Source of the DNA: Sphingomonas sp. HITSZ_GF
Lineage (GTDB): Bacteria; Pseudomonadota; Alphaproteobacteria; Sphingomonadales; Sphingomonadaceae
Length of the DNA: 64,000 nucleotides
Assembly (NCBI RefSeq): GCF_029543155.1
Contig: NZ_JARQXA010000004.1
Location: forward strand, 310,001-374,000
Reading direction: 5' to 3'
Below are positions 34,972-43,233 of the stretch, piece after piece. The notes under the pieces were generated by a model that made no database searches, was not told where the DNA came from, and saw only the letters and a list, made by a program, of their open reading frames with translations. A program made the position numbers and the translations under genes. Within the stretch, counting starts at the first letter, position 1. Every line of letters starts with the position of its first letter.

Positions 34972-35333
34972 TGGCGGTCGACGAGGGCCTGGTCGCCTGG
35001 GTCGGCGAGGCACTCGAGCCGCTCGGCACGGTGACGATGCGCCGGATGATGGGCGGGGCGGTGCTCTATCTCGACGGAACCACCTTCGCGATCGTCCATG
35101 ATGGCGAGCTGTGGCTGAAGGCCGATGCCGAGAGCAATGCGATCTGGGACGAAGCCGGCCATATCGAGCGCTTCACCATCACCTTCAAGACCGGCATGGT
35201 CGACAGCATGAACTATCGCCGCGCGCCGAGCGAGACCTATGACGATGCCGATGCGCTGCGCGAATGGGCTGGGCTGGCGATCGCGGCGGGGCAAAGGGCG
35301 CCGAAGAAGAAGCCTAGGGCGAGGAAGGGCTAG
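34971..35333 (+). CDS. TfoX/Sxy N-terminal domain protein (120 aa)
   Basis: The region VTMRRMMGGAVLYLDGTTFA, with later ELWLKADAES and MNYRRAPSETYDDADALREWA, is the TfoX N-terminal domain. Stand-alone forms such as this lack the C-terminal helix-hairpin-helix domain of competence regulators, so a competence role should not be assumed. It has a basic C terminus (KKKPRARKG). Its stop overlaps that of the convergent DUF1345 gene (CTAG). Confidence 0.88.
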   Translation: MAVDEGLVAWVGEALEPLGTVTMRRMMGGAVLYLDGTTFAIVHDGELWLKADAESNAIWDEAGHIERFTITFKTGMVDSMNYRRAPSETYDDADALREWAGLAIAAGQRAPKKKPRARKG

Positions 35334-35977
35334 CCTCCCAGCACATTGATCGTGAATGCCAGGATGCCCAGGTTGAACACGAAGGCGGCCAGGCAATGCG
35401 CGGTCACCACGCGGCGCAGTTGGCGGCTGGAGATGGTTACGTCGCTGGTCTGGAAGGTCATGCCCAGGCAGACGGCGAAATAGAGGAAGTCCCAGTAATC
35501 GGGCTCCTTGGTCTCGGGGAATTGCAGCCCGCCCTGGTCCGCTCCGCCGCGCCCGGCAGTGTAGAAGAGATGGGCATAGTGCAGCGCGTAGATCGTGTTG
35601 CTGAAGGTCCAGCTCAGCGCCAGCGTTCCCAGGATCGCCGGCAGCGCCCAGGGGTTGGACTTGATCCCGCTCATCAGCTCGCTGGCGATCGCGGCGAATA
35701 CCGCCACGCCCACCATCACCGTGATCAGCAGCAGCACCGGCCGGTTGGCGTCGTTGCGGCAGGCGCTTTCGCGCATTCCGCTGGCGCGGTGGCCGAGCAA
35801 CGGAATCACCGAGAGCAGGAACACCGCCGCGCCCACGTCGAACGCCAGCATCACGCCGAAGTGCAGCCCGAGCCGCGGCAGCAGCAGCCAGCCCGCACCC
35901 AATGTGGCGGCAAGGAACAGCAGGAAGCGCGGCGGCGCGACGATGTTGCCGATGCCCTTGCGATGCGGCGTGCTCAT
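35330..35977 (-). CDS. DUF1345 inner-membrane protein (215 aa)
   Basis: Five or so membrane segments with the family motif YALHYAHLFYTAG and YWDFLYFAVCLGMTFQTSDV near residues 125-175. DUF1345 is a bacterial membrane family of unknown role. Its ATG overlaps the stop of the upstream membrane gene by four bases. Confidence 0.9.
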   Translation of the reverse strand: MSTPHRKGIGNIVAPPRFLLFLAATLGAGWLLLPRLGLHFGVMLAFDVGAAVFLLSVIPLLGHRASGMRESACRNDANRPVLLLITVMVGVAVFAAIASELMSGIKSNPWALPAILGTLALSWTFSNTIYALHYAHLFYTAGRGGADQGGLQFPETKEPDYWDFLYFAVCLGMTFQTSDVTISSRQLRRVVTAHCLAAFVFNLGILAFTINVLGG

Positions 35978-36648
35978 GTTCGGTTGGTCCAGCGCGGGTT
36001 GATCGATCCGATGGCGGCGAGCGCGAGCAGCGCCATCCAGGCATAGCGATGCCCCAGCATCATCGCCGGATCATGCGGGTCGGTGAAGAGGAACCAGAGC
36101 GAGGCGAGGCCACCCGCCGCCAGCGGCACGGCGGCGATCTTGCCCAACAGCGTCCCGCGCCAGGCAAGCGCGGCAAGCAACAGCGACCCGATCCCGAGCA
36201 GCGCGAATTTGGGGCGGACGGTGAAGAACAGCGCGCCGAACAGGCCGGGCGGACTCTGCCAATGCGCGGCGAGTTGGAAGAGGATCAGCCCCTCGATCTG
36301 GTCGAGCAGCGCCGCAACCAGGAAGGTCGCCACGGCGACCAGCGATAGCCGGCGCGCGTCGTTCCGCATCGCGCATGCGCCGAGCGCCAAAAAGGCGGCA
36401 TAGGCGGGGATGAAGGCCAGCGCGTCCCACCAGCTTGCACGGGTCTGCGCGGCCTGGAAGGCGCCGGAGCACGAGGGCGGGCCGAACAGCTCGGCCAGTT
36501 GGGAAGGGTTGCGGACCAGCTCGAACGCGATGATCGGGCCCGCGCCATGGGTCGGCCCGCAGGCGTCGACGGGCGGAAAGCCCATCGACGCCGCGAGCGT
36601 CGCCAGCCCGGCCACTGCGCACAGTCGCCAGGCCAGCGCCGCGTTCAG
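35974..36648 (-). CDS. hypothetical multi-pass membrane protein (about 224 aa, probable CTG start)
   Basis: Membrane segments lie near residues 8-22, 72-90, 100-120, 134-152, 160-175 and 195-210. No family is recognised. There is no ATG at a fitting place: a perfect AAGGAGG inside the end of ppa lies ten bases before CTG 36648, which overlaps the ppa stop as CTGA. GTG 36615 is the alternative. Coupled between ppa and DUF1345. Two cysteines (DACGP, PPSCSG) face outward in a loop. Confidence 0.65.
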   Translation of the reverse strand: MNAALAWRLCAVAGLATLAASMGFPPVDACGPTHGAGPIIAFELVRNPSQLAELFGPPSCSGAFQAAQTRASWWDALAFIPAYAAFLALGACAMRNDARRLSLVAVATFLVAALLDQIEGLILFQLAAHWQSPPGLFGALFFTVRPKFALLGIGSLLLAALAWRGTLLGKIAAVPLAAGGLASLWFLFTDPHDPAMMLGHRYAWMALLALAAIGSINPRWTNRT

Positions 36649-37193
36649 GCGGCCGCGGCCTCCTTGGCCTTCTTTGCGGCTTCGATCGCTTCGAGCACGA
36701 TCTTCTTCGCTTCTTCGGCATCGCCCCACTGGCCGATGCGCACCCACTTCTCGGACTCCAGGTCCTTGTAGTGCTTGAAGAAGTGCTCGATCTGCTGGAG
36801 CACGATCGACGGCAGGTCGCCGCGCTCGCCGATGTCCGAATAATAGGGGAAGGTCGAATCGACCGGCACGCAGACGAGCTTCTCGTCGCCGCCGGCTTCG
36901 TCCTCGAGCTTCAGCACGCCGATCGGGCGCGCGCGCACGACGCAGCCTGGGACGAAGGGCGAGCGCGCGATGACGAGCGCGTCGAGCGGATCGCCGTCGG
37001 GCGACAGCGTGTGCGGCACGAAGCCGTAGTTCGCCGGATAGCGCATCGGCGTATGCAGGATGCGATCGACGAACAGCGCGCCGCTCGCCTTGTCGAATTC
37101 ATACTTCACCGGCTCGCCGCCGACGGGAACCTCGATGATCACATTGAGGCTGTTCGGCGGATCATCACCCACCGGAATCAAATCGATACGCAC
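36645..37193 (-). CDS. ppa: inorganic pyrophosphatase
   Basis: A family I soluble pyrophosphatase that hydrolyses PPi to drive biosynthesis. It shows VIIEVPVGGEPVKYEFDK, RYPANYGFVPHTLSPDGDPLDALV with the metal-binding Asp residues, and the third Asp in EDEAGGDEKLVCVP. The length (182 aa) is typical. The C terminus is Ala/Lys-rich and carries in its DNA the ribosome binding site of the next gene. Confidence 0.97.
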   Translation of the reverse strand: MRIDLIPVGDDPPNSLNVIIEVPVGGEPVKYEFDKASGALFVDRILHTPMRYPANYGFVPHTLSPDGDPLDALVIARSPFVPGCVVRARPIGVLKLEDEAGGDEKLVCVPVDSTFPYYSDIGERGDLPSIVLQQIEHFFKHYKDLESEKWVRIGQWGDAEEAKKIVLEAIEAAKKAKEAAAA

Positions 37194-37235
37194 GCTAGTA
37201 TTTCCTTAGCTGGGCGGTTTGGCGCCCCTCCAACT

Positions 37236-39131
37236 TCACTTGGGCTGGAGGAGTTTATCCAGGCCACCCTCTCCTTCACTTGTTTTTTCGAGGTGCGGAT
37301 AGCGCAGGCCATCGTGATAGTCGATGGCAACATCGCGGTAGCGCGAGCCACGCTTCAGGGTGAGCCGGATCGGGTCCTTGCCGGTCTTGGCGGCCTTCAC
37401 CGCGGCGGTCAGCTTCTCGCCGGTGAAGACCTGGCCGTTCACTGCGACGATCTCGTCGGCCAGCGTGATTCCGGCGTCGAACGCAGGGCTGCCCCACATC
37501 ACGCCCGAAATGCCCTTGCTGCCGATCGTCAGGCCCAGCGAATAGGACAGGTCGGTGCCGCCCCCGCGCAACGTCGCCTTGTTGGGCGTCTCGGTATAGA
37601 CCAGCTTGTAGCCGTTGCGCTCGAAGCCCTGGAGCGGGGCATGGTCGGAGACCTGGTTCACCCGCTCGTCGAGGAACTTGCGCCAGTCGTACGGCACGAC
37701 CTGGTTGAGCGTCGAAACCACATCGTCGAACGTGTAGGTCAGCTCGCCATAATCGCCGTCGCGGCCGCCGAAGAAGATCCGCGCGAAATCGTCGATCGAC
37801 TTGGTGCCGCCGCTCTTCTCGCGGATGATCGAATCGGCGTCCATCCAGATCAGCAGGCCCTCGTTGTAATAATCCTCCGAGCGCTGCCAGCTCACCCAGC
37901 CCTTGGGCGAGCGCGCGACGATCACCGGATCGTTGGTGGTGTCGCCCATCGGGCGCCAGGTGCGGCCCTGGCGATTGTCGAGGTTGGCGGCGATGCCGGC
38001 ATAGGCCTCGAGCGTGTCTGCCTTGCTCACCAGGCCCGAGCGCGCCTGGAACACATAGCCCCAGAACTGGGTCTGGCCCTCATAGACCCACAGCAGCGAG
38101 TCGCGCATCGGCGTGCGGAAGTCCGGGGTCCACAGGTCGGCGCCGCGGCGGAACTTGCCGTCCCAGCTATGCGTGTATTCGTGCGGCAGCAGGTTGCGGC
38201 TGGTCGCCTTCTCGTCCCACTTGGTGAAGAAGCCCAGCCCGGTGCCGTTCTCGGAGCTGCGGTGGTGCTCCACGCCGATCCCGCCCAGCTCGTCGCTGAT
38301 CGAGAACAGGAAGCGGTAATGGTCGTAATGCTCGACGCCGAAGGTCTTCACCGCCTGGTCGACCAGCCGCTTGAGCGCCTCGACATGCTCGGGCTTGGCG
38401 GCGAGCTCTTCGGGCGTGTCGGCATAGGTCTCTACCGAGACGCGGTCGGTCAGCTTGATCTGGCGGTAATAGCGGCCGGCGAGCACCGGCGAGTCCATCA
38501 GTATCTCGTAGTTGGTCTTGTCATAGGTATAGACGTTGCCCGCCACCTTCGCGTCGACCGCCGAGCTGGCGGTCCAGCCCTGGGGATAGGTCACCTTCGC
38601 CTGGATCGGGATGCGGCGGACGAAATAGCCTGCCGGATAGAGGCTGAGCGAGAAGAACTGCAGGCTCATCAGATTGGGCGTCATCACGACGCGCCCCTGG
38701 TCCGAGACGGTCGCCGAGACGAAGTTGAAGGCGACGTCCAGCTTCTTGGCGCCGGCCGGCACGTCGATGTGGAAGGCGAAGACGTCGACGGGATCGCGCT
38801 TCCACGGGATCACCTTGCCGTTCGCCTTGATCACCAGGCCGCCCAGCTTCTCGATCTCGCCGCGCGGGCCGTGCTTGCCAGGGATCCACTTCGGATAGAG
38901 CAGCACCATGTGGCCGCTCTTCGCTACCGGGATCGTCTGCTTCACGTTGAAGATGCCGCGCGTGATGTCGGTCGCGTCGATGTCGAGCGTCAGCGTGCCG
39001 GGATAGGCGACATCGCGCGCGTCGGGGATCGTGTTGGGATAGGGCGCGGTCTGCGCCGGTGCCGAGTTCTGGGCAAGCGCCGGGGCGGAAACGGAAGCGA
39101 GCAGGGCAGCTGCGGCAAGCGCACGGATCAT
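37236..39131 (-). CDS. M61 family metallopeptidase with PDZ domain (631 aa)
   Basis: A signal peptide (residues 1-21) leads to a beta-sandwich domain and a thermolysin-like domain with zinc motif HEYTHSW at 317-323; the third ligand Glu lies in WVYEGQTQFWG. A C-terminal PDZ domain (about residues 530-610) shows GSPAFDAGITLADEIVAVNG. This is the M61 glycyl-aminopeptidase family, normal in length. It is probably periplasmic. A 139-base gap with no gene separates it from the divergent methyltransferase. Confidence 0.95.
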   Translation of the reverse strand: MIRALAAAALLASVSAPALAQNSAPAQTAPYPNTIPDARDVAYPGTLTLDIDATDITRGIFNVKQTIPVAKSGHMVLLYPKWIPGKHGPRGEIEKLGGLVIKANGKVIPWKRDPVDVFAFHIDVPAGAKKLDVAFNFVSATVSDQGRVVMTPNLMSLQFFSLSLYPAGYFVRRIPIQAKVTYPQGWTASSAVDAKVAGNVYTYDKTNYEILMDSPVLAGRYYRQIKLTDRVSVETYADTPEELAAKPEHVEALKRLVDQAVKTFGVEHYDHYRFLFSISDELGGIGVEHHRSSENGTGLGFFTKWDEKATSRNLLPHEYTHSWDGKFRRGADLWTPDFRTPMRDSLLWVYEGQTQFWGYVFQARSGLVSKADTLEAYAGIAANLDNRQGRTWRPMGDTTNDPVIVARSPKGWVSWQRSEDYYNEGLLIWMDADSIIREKSGGTKSIDDFARIFFGGRDGDYGELTYTFDDVVSTLNQVVPYDWRKFLDERVNQVSDHAPLQGFERNGYKLVYTETPNKATLRGGGTDLSYSLGLTIGSKGISGVMWGSPAFDAGITLADEIVAVNGQVFTGEKLTAAVKAAKTGKDPIRLTLKRGSRYRDVAIDYHDGLRYPHLEKTSEGEGGLDKLLQPK

Positions 39132-39270
39132 GATGGGGGAGCGACCTCTCTTTTTCGAAGCGAAGGGTCATAGGACCCTCCGGGCGGGGGTGCAATTCTC
39201 CGCAGCCCCGCGCGGGGCGGCGGGCAGGTGCTAACGGGACGCTAACCATTGCGCGCTAGTCGTTTCCGCC

Positions 39271-40569
39271 ATGTATCATGATCCCAAGCTGGCCGCCGAA
39301 GCCCAGGCCGATCCGCGCCCCCGTTCGGCGGTGAGCACCGGCGTCGGCATGGCCGGCCTTGCGGGCATGAGCGCATGGACGCTCTTCGCCACGCTATACG
39401 GGCTCGACGGGCCCTATTCCGCGATGGTCAACGTCCTTGCCTGCGCCATCCCGATGGTGCTGTGGTCGCTGCTCGTCGACAAGGTCCACCTGAACCCGAC
39501 CACCGGGATCGACTGGTCCTCGACGCGCACGCTCAAGGACACGCTCGACATTTCGGTGACCAAGCTCACCGGCCTGTGGCTCACCTGGGGCGGGATCGCG
39601 CTGATCTACGCCACCTTCCGCTTCTGGTGGACCGGCCGCTACGCCAATTTCGCCTGGTCGATCTGGTGCATCGAGATGGCGGCGCCGGCGCTGTTCCTGC
39701 TCTCCATCCCCTATGTCCTGTGGCTCGATCGCAAGCTCGTGCAGCCGAAGGATGGCGCCTGGCATCTCGGCGCCTGGCTGATGGGTCTGAAGGAGCCGAT
39801 CGACCACAAGGCGATCCAGAACCATCTGCGTGGCTGGGCGGTGAAGGGCTTCTTCCTCGCCTTCATGCTTTCGATCGTGCCGCCAAATTTCGGCGATTTC
39901 GTCGGCTGGAACTTCGCGCGGATGTTCGAGAGCCCGGCGGTGATCGCCAATTACTGCATCAGCTTCATGTTCGTGATCGACGTGGCCTTCGCCACCGCGG
40001 GGTACATCCTGACGATGCGCCCGCTCGATTCGCATATCCGTACCGCCACGCCCTATGCGGCGGGCTGGACCGCGGCGCTGATCTGCTACCCCCCCTTCGT
40101 GCTGATGAACGAAGGCGGCGTGCTCGATTATCATCCGGGCAGCGCCGACTGGACCTGGTGGTTCGCAGGCCATCCCTGGATTCTCGGCGGTCTCGGCGCG
40201 GTGCTGGTGGTGCTGACCGGCATCTATGCCTGGGCGACGATCGCCTTCGGCATCCGCTTCTCTAACCTCACCCATCGCGGCATCCTCACCCATGGGCCCT
40301 ATGCGTGGAGCCGTCACCCGGCCTATCTGTCGAAGAACCTGTTCTGGTGGCTCTCGGGTCTGCCCTTCCTCGCCACCACCACGTGGCTGGAAGGCATCCG
40401 CAACGCCGCGATCATGGCGTGCGTGAGTGGCGTCTATTACTGGCGTGCGCGCACCGAGGAGCTACATCTGGGCTCCGACCCGGCCTATCAGGAATACAGC
40501 GCCTGGATGGCTCGCAACGCGCCGGTCCCGCGCTTCTTCGCCTGGGCTGGAAGCAAGCTGCGCGGCTGA
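39271..40569 (+). CDS. integral-membrane methyltransferase of the ICMT/PEMT type (432 aa)
   Basis: Eight or so membrane segments with a C-terminal isoprenylcysteine carboxylmethyltransferase-like domain: LTHRGILTHGPYAWSRHPAY, LSKNLFWW, then RARTEELHLGSDPAYQEYSAWM (about residues 391-412), whose RHP and EE residues bind SAM in the family. The longer N-terminal part is shared with other proteobacterial relatives. Substrate unknown, perhaps a lipid or prenyl group. Confidence 0.85.
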   Translation: MYHDPKLAAEAQADPRPRSAVSTGVGMAGLAGMSAWTLFATLYGLDGPYSAMVNVLACAIPMVLWSLLVDKVHLNPTTGIDWSSTRTLKDTLDISVTKLTGLWLTWGGIALIYATFRFWWTGRYANFAWSIWCIEMAAPALFLLSIPYVLWLDRKLVQPKDGAWHLGAWLMGLKEPIDHKAIQNHLRGWAVKGFFLAFMLSIVPPNFGDFVGWNFARMFESPAVIANYCISFMFVIDVAFATAGYILTMRPLDSHIRTATPYAAGWTAALICYPPFVLMNEGGVLDYHPGSADWTWWFAGHPWILGGLGAVLVVLTGIYAWATIAFGIRFSNLTHRGILTHGPYAWSRHPAYLSKNLFWWLSGLPFLATTTWLEGIRNAAIMACVSGVYYWRARTEELHLGSDPAYQEYSAWMARNAPVPRFFAWAGSKLRG

Positions 40570-40592
40570 TCCGCCATCGCGGCGAAACTGGT

Positions 40593-40675
40593 CGTCATCC
40601 CGACGTAAGTCGGGATCTCAGGCGACTCTTGTCCCGCGCCTTCGCCTGAGATCCCGGCTTTCGCCGGGATGACGG
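40593..40675. repeat. inverted repeat, family B, between convergent genes
   Basis: The left hairpin CCCGAC-GTAA-GTCGGG and right hairpin CCCGGC-TTTC-GCCGGG lie within longer arms, CGTCATCCCGAC...ATCTCAGGCGA and TCGCCTGAGATCCCGG...GATGACGG. The left stem differs from that at 2746 by paired base changes. It lies six bases from the rsmE stop and probably ends transcription from both sides. Confidence 0.8.
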
Positions 40676-40680
40676 CTATG

Positions 40681-41421
40681 TCACCAATCCCCCGCAGCCC
40701 CCATCCACAGGCTCACCGCCGCCGCAGCCGCCGTCTCCGCGCGCAGGATGCGCGGCCCCAGCGAGATCCCCACCGCGCGGGGATGCGCCCGGATCGCCTC
40801 GCGCTCGGCGTCGTCGAACCCGCCTTCGGGTCCGATCAGGATCGCCGCCGGCCCGGGATGCGCGCGCATCGCCTCCATCGCCGGCACGCCGCCGGTCTCG
40901 TCGGCGAAGAACAGCACCCGCTCCTCGGGCCAGTCGCGCAGCAGCGCGGGCAGCTTCACCATCTTGGCCAACTGCGGCAGCGCGGTGCGCCCGCATTGCT
41001 CGGCCGCCTCGATCATGTGCGTGCGCAGCCGCTCGAGGTTGAGCTTGTCGACCACCGCGCGCCGGGTCAGCACTGGTACCAGCCGGTCGACGCCCAGCTC
41101 GCACGCCTTTTCGGCGATCCAGTCGATCCGCCCCTTCTTGATCGGCGCGGCGCACAGCCACAGGTCGGGCACCGGCTCGCGTTCGCGCAGGCAATCGGTG
41201 ACTTCCAGGATCAGGTCGCGCTTGCCGATCGCCCGCGCCACGCCGGCCCATTCGCCGGTCCTGTCGTCGAACAGCTTGATCGCCTCGCCGATCTTTATCC
41301 GCATCACCGAGATCAGGTAGTGTGCCTGCGGTCCGTCGATGCGGATCTCGCCGCGCGAAAGCTCGGTCTCGACGAACAGGCGCGGGGCGGATTGGGGCGG
41401 CCAGGCGGGCGTAGCGGGCAT
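40681..41421 (-). CDS. rsmE: 16S rRNA (uracil1498-N3)-methyltransferase
   Basis: RsmE is a SPOUT-class enzyme that methylates U1498 in the decoding centre. The N-terminal PUA-like domain has ETELSRGEIRIDGPQAHYLI. The knot motifs appear as AAEQCGRTALPQL, ILIGPEGGFDDAERE and SLGPRILRAETAAAAAVSLW, the SAM-binding deep knot. The length (246 aa) is normal. Start at 41421; the region up to 41466 is short and empty. Confidence 0.96.
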   Translation of the reverse strand: MPATPAWPPQSAPRLFVETELSRGEIRIDGPQAHYLISVMRIKIGEAIKLFDDRTGEWAGVARAIGKRDLILEVTDCLREREPVPDLWLCAAPIKKGRIDWIAEKACELGVDRLVPVLTRRAVVDKLNLERLRTHMIEAAEQCGRTALPQLAKMVKLPALLRDWPEERVLFFADETGGVPAMEAMRAHPGPAAILIGPEGGFDDAEREAIRAHPRAVGISLGPRILRAETAAAAAVSLWMGAAGDW

Positions 41422-41466
41422 AAGCCTGCTCTAGCGCCCGGATCGGCCCTGCGTCACTCCCCCAGC

Positions 41467-42174
41467 TTAGTCGCCGCTCATGCCACCCATGCCGCCGCCC
41501 GGGCCCATCCCGCCCATGCCGCCGCCTCCGCCGCCAAAGCCGCCCCCGCCTCCACGACGTCCACCGCCGCGGCCCATGCCGCGCCCGCCGCCACCACGCT
41601 TGCCGGGCTTGAAGTTCGCCGCGTCGAGCTTGGGCAGTTCGCTCTTCTCGATCTTGCCGTCGCCATTCTTGTCGAGCAGCGCGAAGCGCTTGTCGGCGGC
41701 GGTGCGGAACTCCTTGGCGTCGACGCCGCGGTTGAAATTGGTATCGGCGACTGCCACCGGCTCGGGATAATCGAAATAGCCGAAGCGCGCCGCACCCTGC
41801 GCGACATAGGCGACCTTGCGTTTGGGGCCGTCGCCATCGCCGCTGTCCTCGCTCGATTCGGGCGCGCTGCCGATATAGCTGCCCACCCGGATCATCGGCG
41901 CGATCTCGGTCTCGTAATATTCCAGGTCCTCGGGATCGATCTCGCCGTCCTTGCCGCGATCGAGCGTGGCGAAGAAGCGGGCGGCATCGGCTTCCATCTC
42001 GTCCTGGGTCAGCACGCCGTCATGATTGGCGTCCGCCTTGTCGAACCAGATGTTCGGCGCATCGGGCCCGCGGAACGGCTCGCCCATCGGGCTGATGAAG
42101 AAGCTGGGCGGGCCATCGGCCAGGGCAGGGGTGGCGGCGGTCACGAGCGTCAGGCTGGCGAGGAGAAGGCGCAT
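41467..42174 (-). CDS. secreted EF-hand protein with Gly-rich tail (235 aa)
   Basis: A signal peptide (residues 1-19) precedes four EF-hand loops: DANHDGVLTQDE (48-59), DRGKDGEIDPED (72-83), DTNFNRGVDAKE (144-155) and DKNGDGKIEKSE (168-179). The first and last are best for calcium; the third lacks an Asp at position 3 and 5. A Gly/Met/Arg-rich tail (residues 193-235) is of low complexity. It is a likely periplasmic calcium-binding protein of unknown role. Confidence 0.9.
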   Translation of the reverse strand: MRLLLASLTLVTAATPALADGPPSFFISPMGEPFRGPDAPNIWFDKADANHDGVLTQDEMEADAARFFATLDRGKDGEIDPEDLEYYETEIAPMIRVGSYIGSAPESSEDSGDGDGPKRKVAYVAQGAARFGYFDYPEPVAVADTNFNRGVDAKEFRTAADKRFALLDKNGDGKIEKSELPKLDAANFKPGKRGGGGRGMGRGGGRRGGGGGFGGGGGGMGGMGPGGGMGGMSGD

Positions 42175-42287
42175 CGATATTTCCGGAATGAAATGGAGCC
42201 CAGCCTGCCCGTGCGCCCGCTTTGTCGCAGAATTATGCCAGATTGTTGCGGGCTTGATCTTTGCGTGCCTTGCGCGGAGGACGGGCC

Positions 42288-43202
42288 ATGGCAGACGCGC
42301 AGCAGATCGTACCCGATACCGAGCATCGCGGGCTGGTGGGCCTGCTTCCCGTCGCGGCCCGCCCCTATGCTTTGCTCGCCCGCTTCGATCGGCCGATCGG
42401 CTGGTGGCTGCTGTTCTGGCCCGGTGCCTGGGCGGTCGCGCTTTCCAAGGGTGCGGTCGAGCGCTGGGACCTGATCCTGTGGCTGCTGCTCGGCAGCATC
42501 GCGATGCGCGGCGCCGGCTGCGTCTATAACGACATCGTCGATCGCGACCTCGATGCCCAGGTCGCGCGCACGCGCAGCCGCCCGGTGGCGAGCGGGGCGG
42601 TTTCGGTGAAGGCGGCCACGATCTGGCTCGCCCTTCTCTGCCTGATCGGCCTGGTCGTCTGGCTCCAGCTTCACTGGCCCGCGCGCCTCGTCGCGCTCGC
42701 CAGCATCGCGCCGGTCGCCGCCTATCCCTTCATGAAGCGGATCACCTGGTGGCCCCAGGCCTGGCTCGGCCTGGTCTTCTCCTGGGCGGCGTTGGTCGGC
42801 TGGATCGAGATCGGCACCTATCCGCTGCTCCCGCTCGCCTTGCTCTATACCGGCTGCATCGCCTGGGTGATCGGATACGACACGATCTACGCGGTGCAGG
42901 ATATCGAGGACGATGCGCTGGTCGGCGTCCGCTCCTCGGCGCGGGCGATGGGCCGCCATGTGCGCGGCGGCGTCACCGGCTTCTACCTCGTCGCGCTGGC
43001 TTGCTGGGCGGCGGCGATCTGGTCGCTCCGCCCCGATCCGCTGGCGCTCGCCACCTTGCTGCCGATGGCTGCGCACCTGCTCTGGCAGGTCGCCACGCTG
43101 AACCCGCAGGACGGCGCCAACGCGCTCGTCCGCTTCCGCTCAAACCGCAATGCCGGGCTGCTGATGTTCGCCGCCTGCTTCGTCGTGGGGCAGACACTTT
43201 GA
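42288..43202 (+). CDS. ubiA: 4-hydroxybenzoate polyprenyltransferase
   Basis: UbiA attaches the isoprenoid tail to 4-hydroxybenzoate in ubiquinone synthesis in the inner membrane. The two Asp-rich motifs are NDIVDRDLDAQVARTRSRP (first) and YDTIYAVQDIEDD (second), and RFDRPIGWWLLFWPG is the family N terminus. About eight membrane segments. ATG 42288 is chosen with GCGGAGG upstream. Confidence 0.95.
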   Translation: MADAQQIVPDTEHRGLVGLLPVAARPYALLARFDRPIGWWLLFWPGAWAVALSKGAVERWDLILWLLLGSIAMRGAGCVYNDIVDRDLDAQVARTRSRPVASGAVSVKAATIWLALLCLIGLVVWLQLHWPARLVALASIAPVAAYPFMKRITWWPQAWLGLVFSWAALVGWIEIGTYPLLPLALLYTGCIAWVIGYDTIYAVQDIEDDALVGVRSSARAMGRHVRGGVTGFYLVALACWAAAIWSLRPDPLALATLLPMAAHLLWQVATLNPQDGANALVRFRSNRNAGLLMFAACFVVGQTL

Positions 43203-43233
43203 CCTTCACCGCCTGCATACCTAAGTGCGCTCG

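Noticed and set aside
34971..35333. Competence regulator TfoX
   Set aside because: Only the N-terminal domain is present and it lies in a transporter/acetyltransferase chain; no competence genes occur in the window.
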